From the NCBI GenBank assembly GCA_003509065.1, contig DODG01000016.1:1-6930 (forward strand): a stretch of 6,930 nt of DNA, in the 5' to 3' direction. Below the pieces are notes generated by a model. It was not told the DNA's origin. It ran no database searches and worked only from the letters and a program-made list of their open reading frames with translations. This DNA is from Acidobacteriota bacterium (GTDB lineage Bacteria > Acidobacteriota > Vicinamibacteria > Vicinamibacterales > UBA823). This document shows, piece after piece, positions 6,484-6,930 of this stretch. Position 1 is the stretch's first letter, and each line of letters opens with the position of its first letter. A program made the translations under genes and the position numbers.

Positions 6484-6500
6484 GCCAATGAGACATTGGC
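6484..6500 (-). terminator. Seven-bp hairpin downstream of the aminotransferase gene
   Basis: GCCAATG-AGA-CATTGGC is a perfect 7-bp inverted repeat with a 3-base loop, starting 42 bases after the aminotransferase stop on the minus strand. The following minus-strand bases (GAATTGTGATTTG) hold no uridine run, so an intrinsic terminator is doubtful. A transcription-factor site or mRNA structure in front of the AnmK-like gene is an equal alternative. Confidence 0.3.
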
Positions 6501-6521
6501 TGCTCGCTAGATTTAGTACCT

Positions 6522-6538
6522 ATAAATTTGAAATTTAT
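6522..6538. repeat. AT-rich perfect inverted repeat
   Basis: ATAAATTTGAAATTTAT has two 8-bp arms around a single central G. It starts four bases after the aminotransferase stop. With a one-base centre it suits a protein-binding dyad better than an RNA hairpin. Its core ATTTGAAAT recurs in inverted form at 6467-6475 (ATTTCAAAT). AT-rich sequence makes chance matches fairly common. Confidence 0.35.
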
Positions 6539-6542
6539 CCAA

Positions 6543-6930
6543 CTATGTCGATCGCAGAAATTGACGAATTCCATCTAAAAGTCGATCGATGTCATCTCGG
6601 TTATTGAAGATATGGGGGTCTACCCTGAATAGGTCACCGTGGCACCAAGTATCGATACCAATGTTAAAAAGGAACTGCCATAAATCGTGAGCGCGTTCAT
6701 ATCGAACTGCTACGATACCCATGCGAAGGTTGTCCATTTCTGACGTGATCACATTTAAGCCCAAAGCTTTTATTTTTTCGATGCAGTATCCACTTAAGTC
6801 AAGATTGTGGTTTTCAATGGTGTTCATATCGGCCTCGGCCAGTATCTTTAATCCAACACGAGACATCGTCAGGCCAAGCAGATTTGGCATACCTATTTCA
6901 AATTTTCGAGCATCAATTTTCCAATCAAAT
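6543..6930 (-). CDS. Class V aminotransferase (PLP enzyme), C-terminal part only
   Basis: The frame is open to the window edge, giving 129 codons with the stop; the ATG at 6890 is internal. The visible part starts WKIDARKFEIGMPNLLGL, the A-R-x-F-E-x-G-x-P-N motif of class V aminotransferases (cysteine desulfurase, isopenicillin-N-epimerase and kynureninase-like relatives). It continues through the small C-terminal domain: an AL-x-LG-x-x-V-type helix and strand (KALGLNVIT), RMGIVAVRYERAHDLWQFLFNIGID, and the typical end LFRVDPHIFNNRDDIDRLLDGIRQFL. The expected function is a PLP-dependent reaction on an amino acid or amino-sugar-like substrate. The PLP lysine and the N-terminal two thirds lie beyond the window, so the specific reaction cannot be assigned. 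It lies upstream of the AnmK-like gene on the same strand, separated by 145 bp with possible regulatory dyads, so cotranscription is possible but not assured. Confidence 0.85.
   Translation of the reverse strand, partial: FDWKIDARKFEIGMPNLLGLTMSRVGLKILAEADMNTIENHNLDLSGYCIEKIKALGLNVITSEMDNLRMGIVAVRYERAHDLWQFLFNIGIDTWCHGDLFRVDPHIFNNRDDIDRLLDGIRQFLRST

Overview
This is a mid-GC bacterial window of catabolic genes. Six protein-coding genes are complete or nearly so, and two of them run off the window edges. Shine-Dalgarno sites, tight gene packing and the enzyme families suggest a heterotrophic, probably proteobacterial, sugar-using organism. The sequence alone does not fix the taxon. I see no rRNA, tRNA, CRISPR, insertion sequence, integrase or phage gene.

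Layout. At 1-1002 (+) is the 3' part of a Gfo/Idh/MocA-family NAD(P)-dependent oxidoreductase. After a 198-bp gap comes a COG3618 amidohydrolase (1201-2052, +) that resembles L-fuconolactonase. It is convergent with, and overlaps by 6 bp, a minus-strand pair made of a PfkB fructokinase-like sugar kinase (2553-3482) followed by an RbsD/FucU-type L-fucose mutarotase (2047-2508). A short divergent region (3483-3593) separates the kinase from an M81 (MlrC-type) metallopeptidase (3594-5063, +). Convergent with the peptidase is a divergent member of the anhydro-N-acetylmuramic acid kinase (AnmK) family (5162-6397, -). Upstream of that, on the same strand, is the C-terminal part of a class V aminotransferase (6543-6930, -).

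How the genes may work together. A fucose mutarotase and a lactonase side by side point to the oxidative, non-phosphorylating L-fucose route: pyranose anomers, then L-fuconolactone, then L-fuconate. The Gfo/Idh/MocA enzyme is a possible but unproven sugar dehydrogenase for this route. The dehydratase and later steps are not in the window. The PfkB kinase is not part of that classical route, so either a second sugar is handled here or the island is a composite. The right half (M81 hydrolase, AnmK-like kinase, class V aminotransferase) has no textbook pathway. Processing of an amino-sugar or peptide conjugate, or of a 1,6-anhydro sugar, is a reasonable guess and no more.

The best regulatory signal lies upstream of the lactonase. 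A sigma70-like promoter there has a perfect 12-bp palindrome inside its spacer, and the predicted transcript is nearly leaderless, which fits the absence of a ribosome binding site. The most unusual protein is the AnmK-family kinase, which keeps the nucleotide-binding and catalytic-base motifs but has lost the usual substrate-side KSTGRE-like motif.
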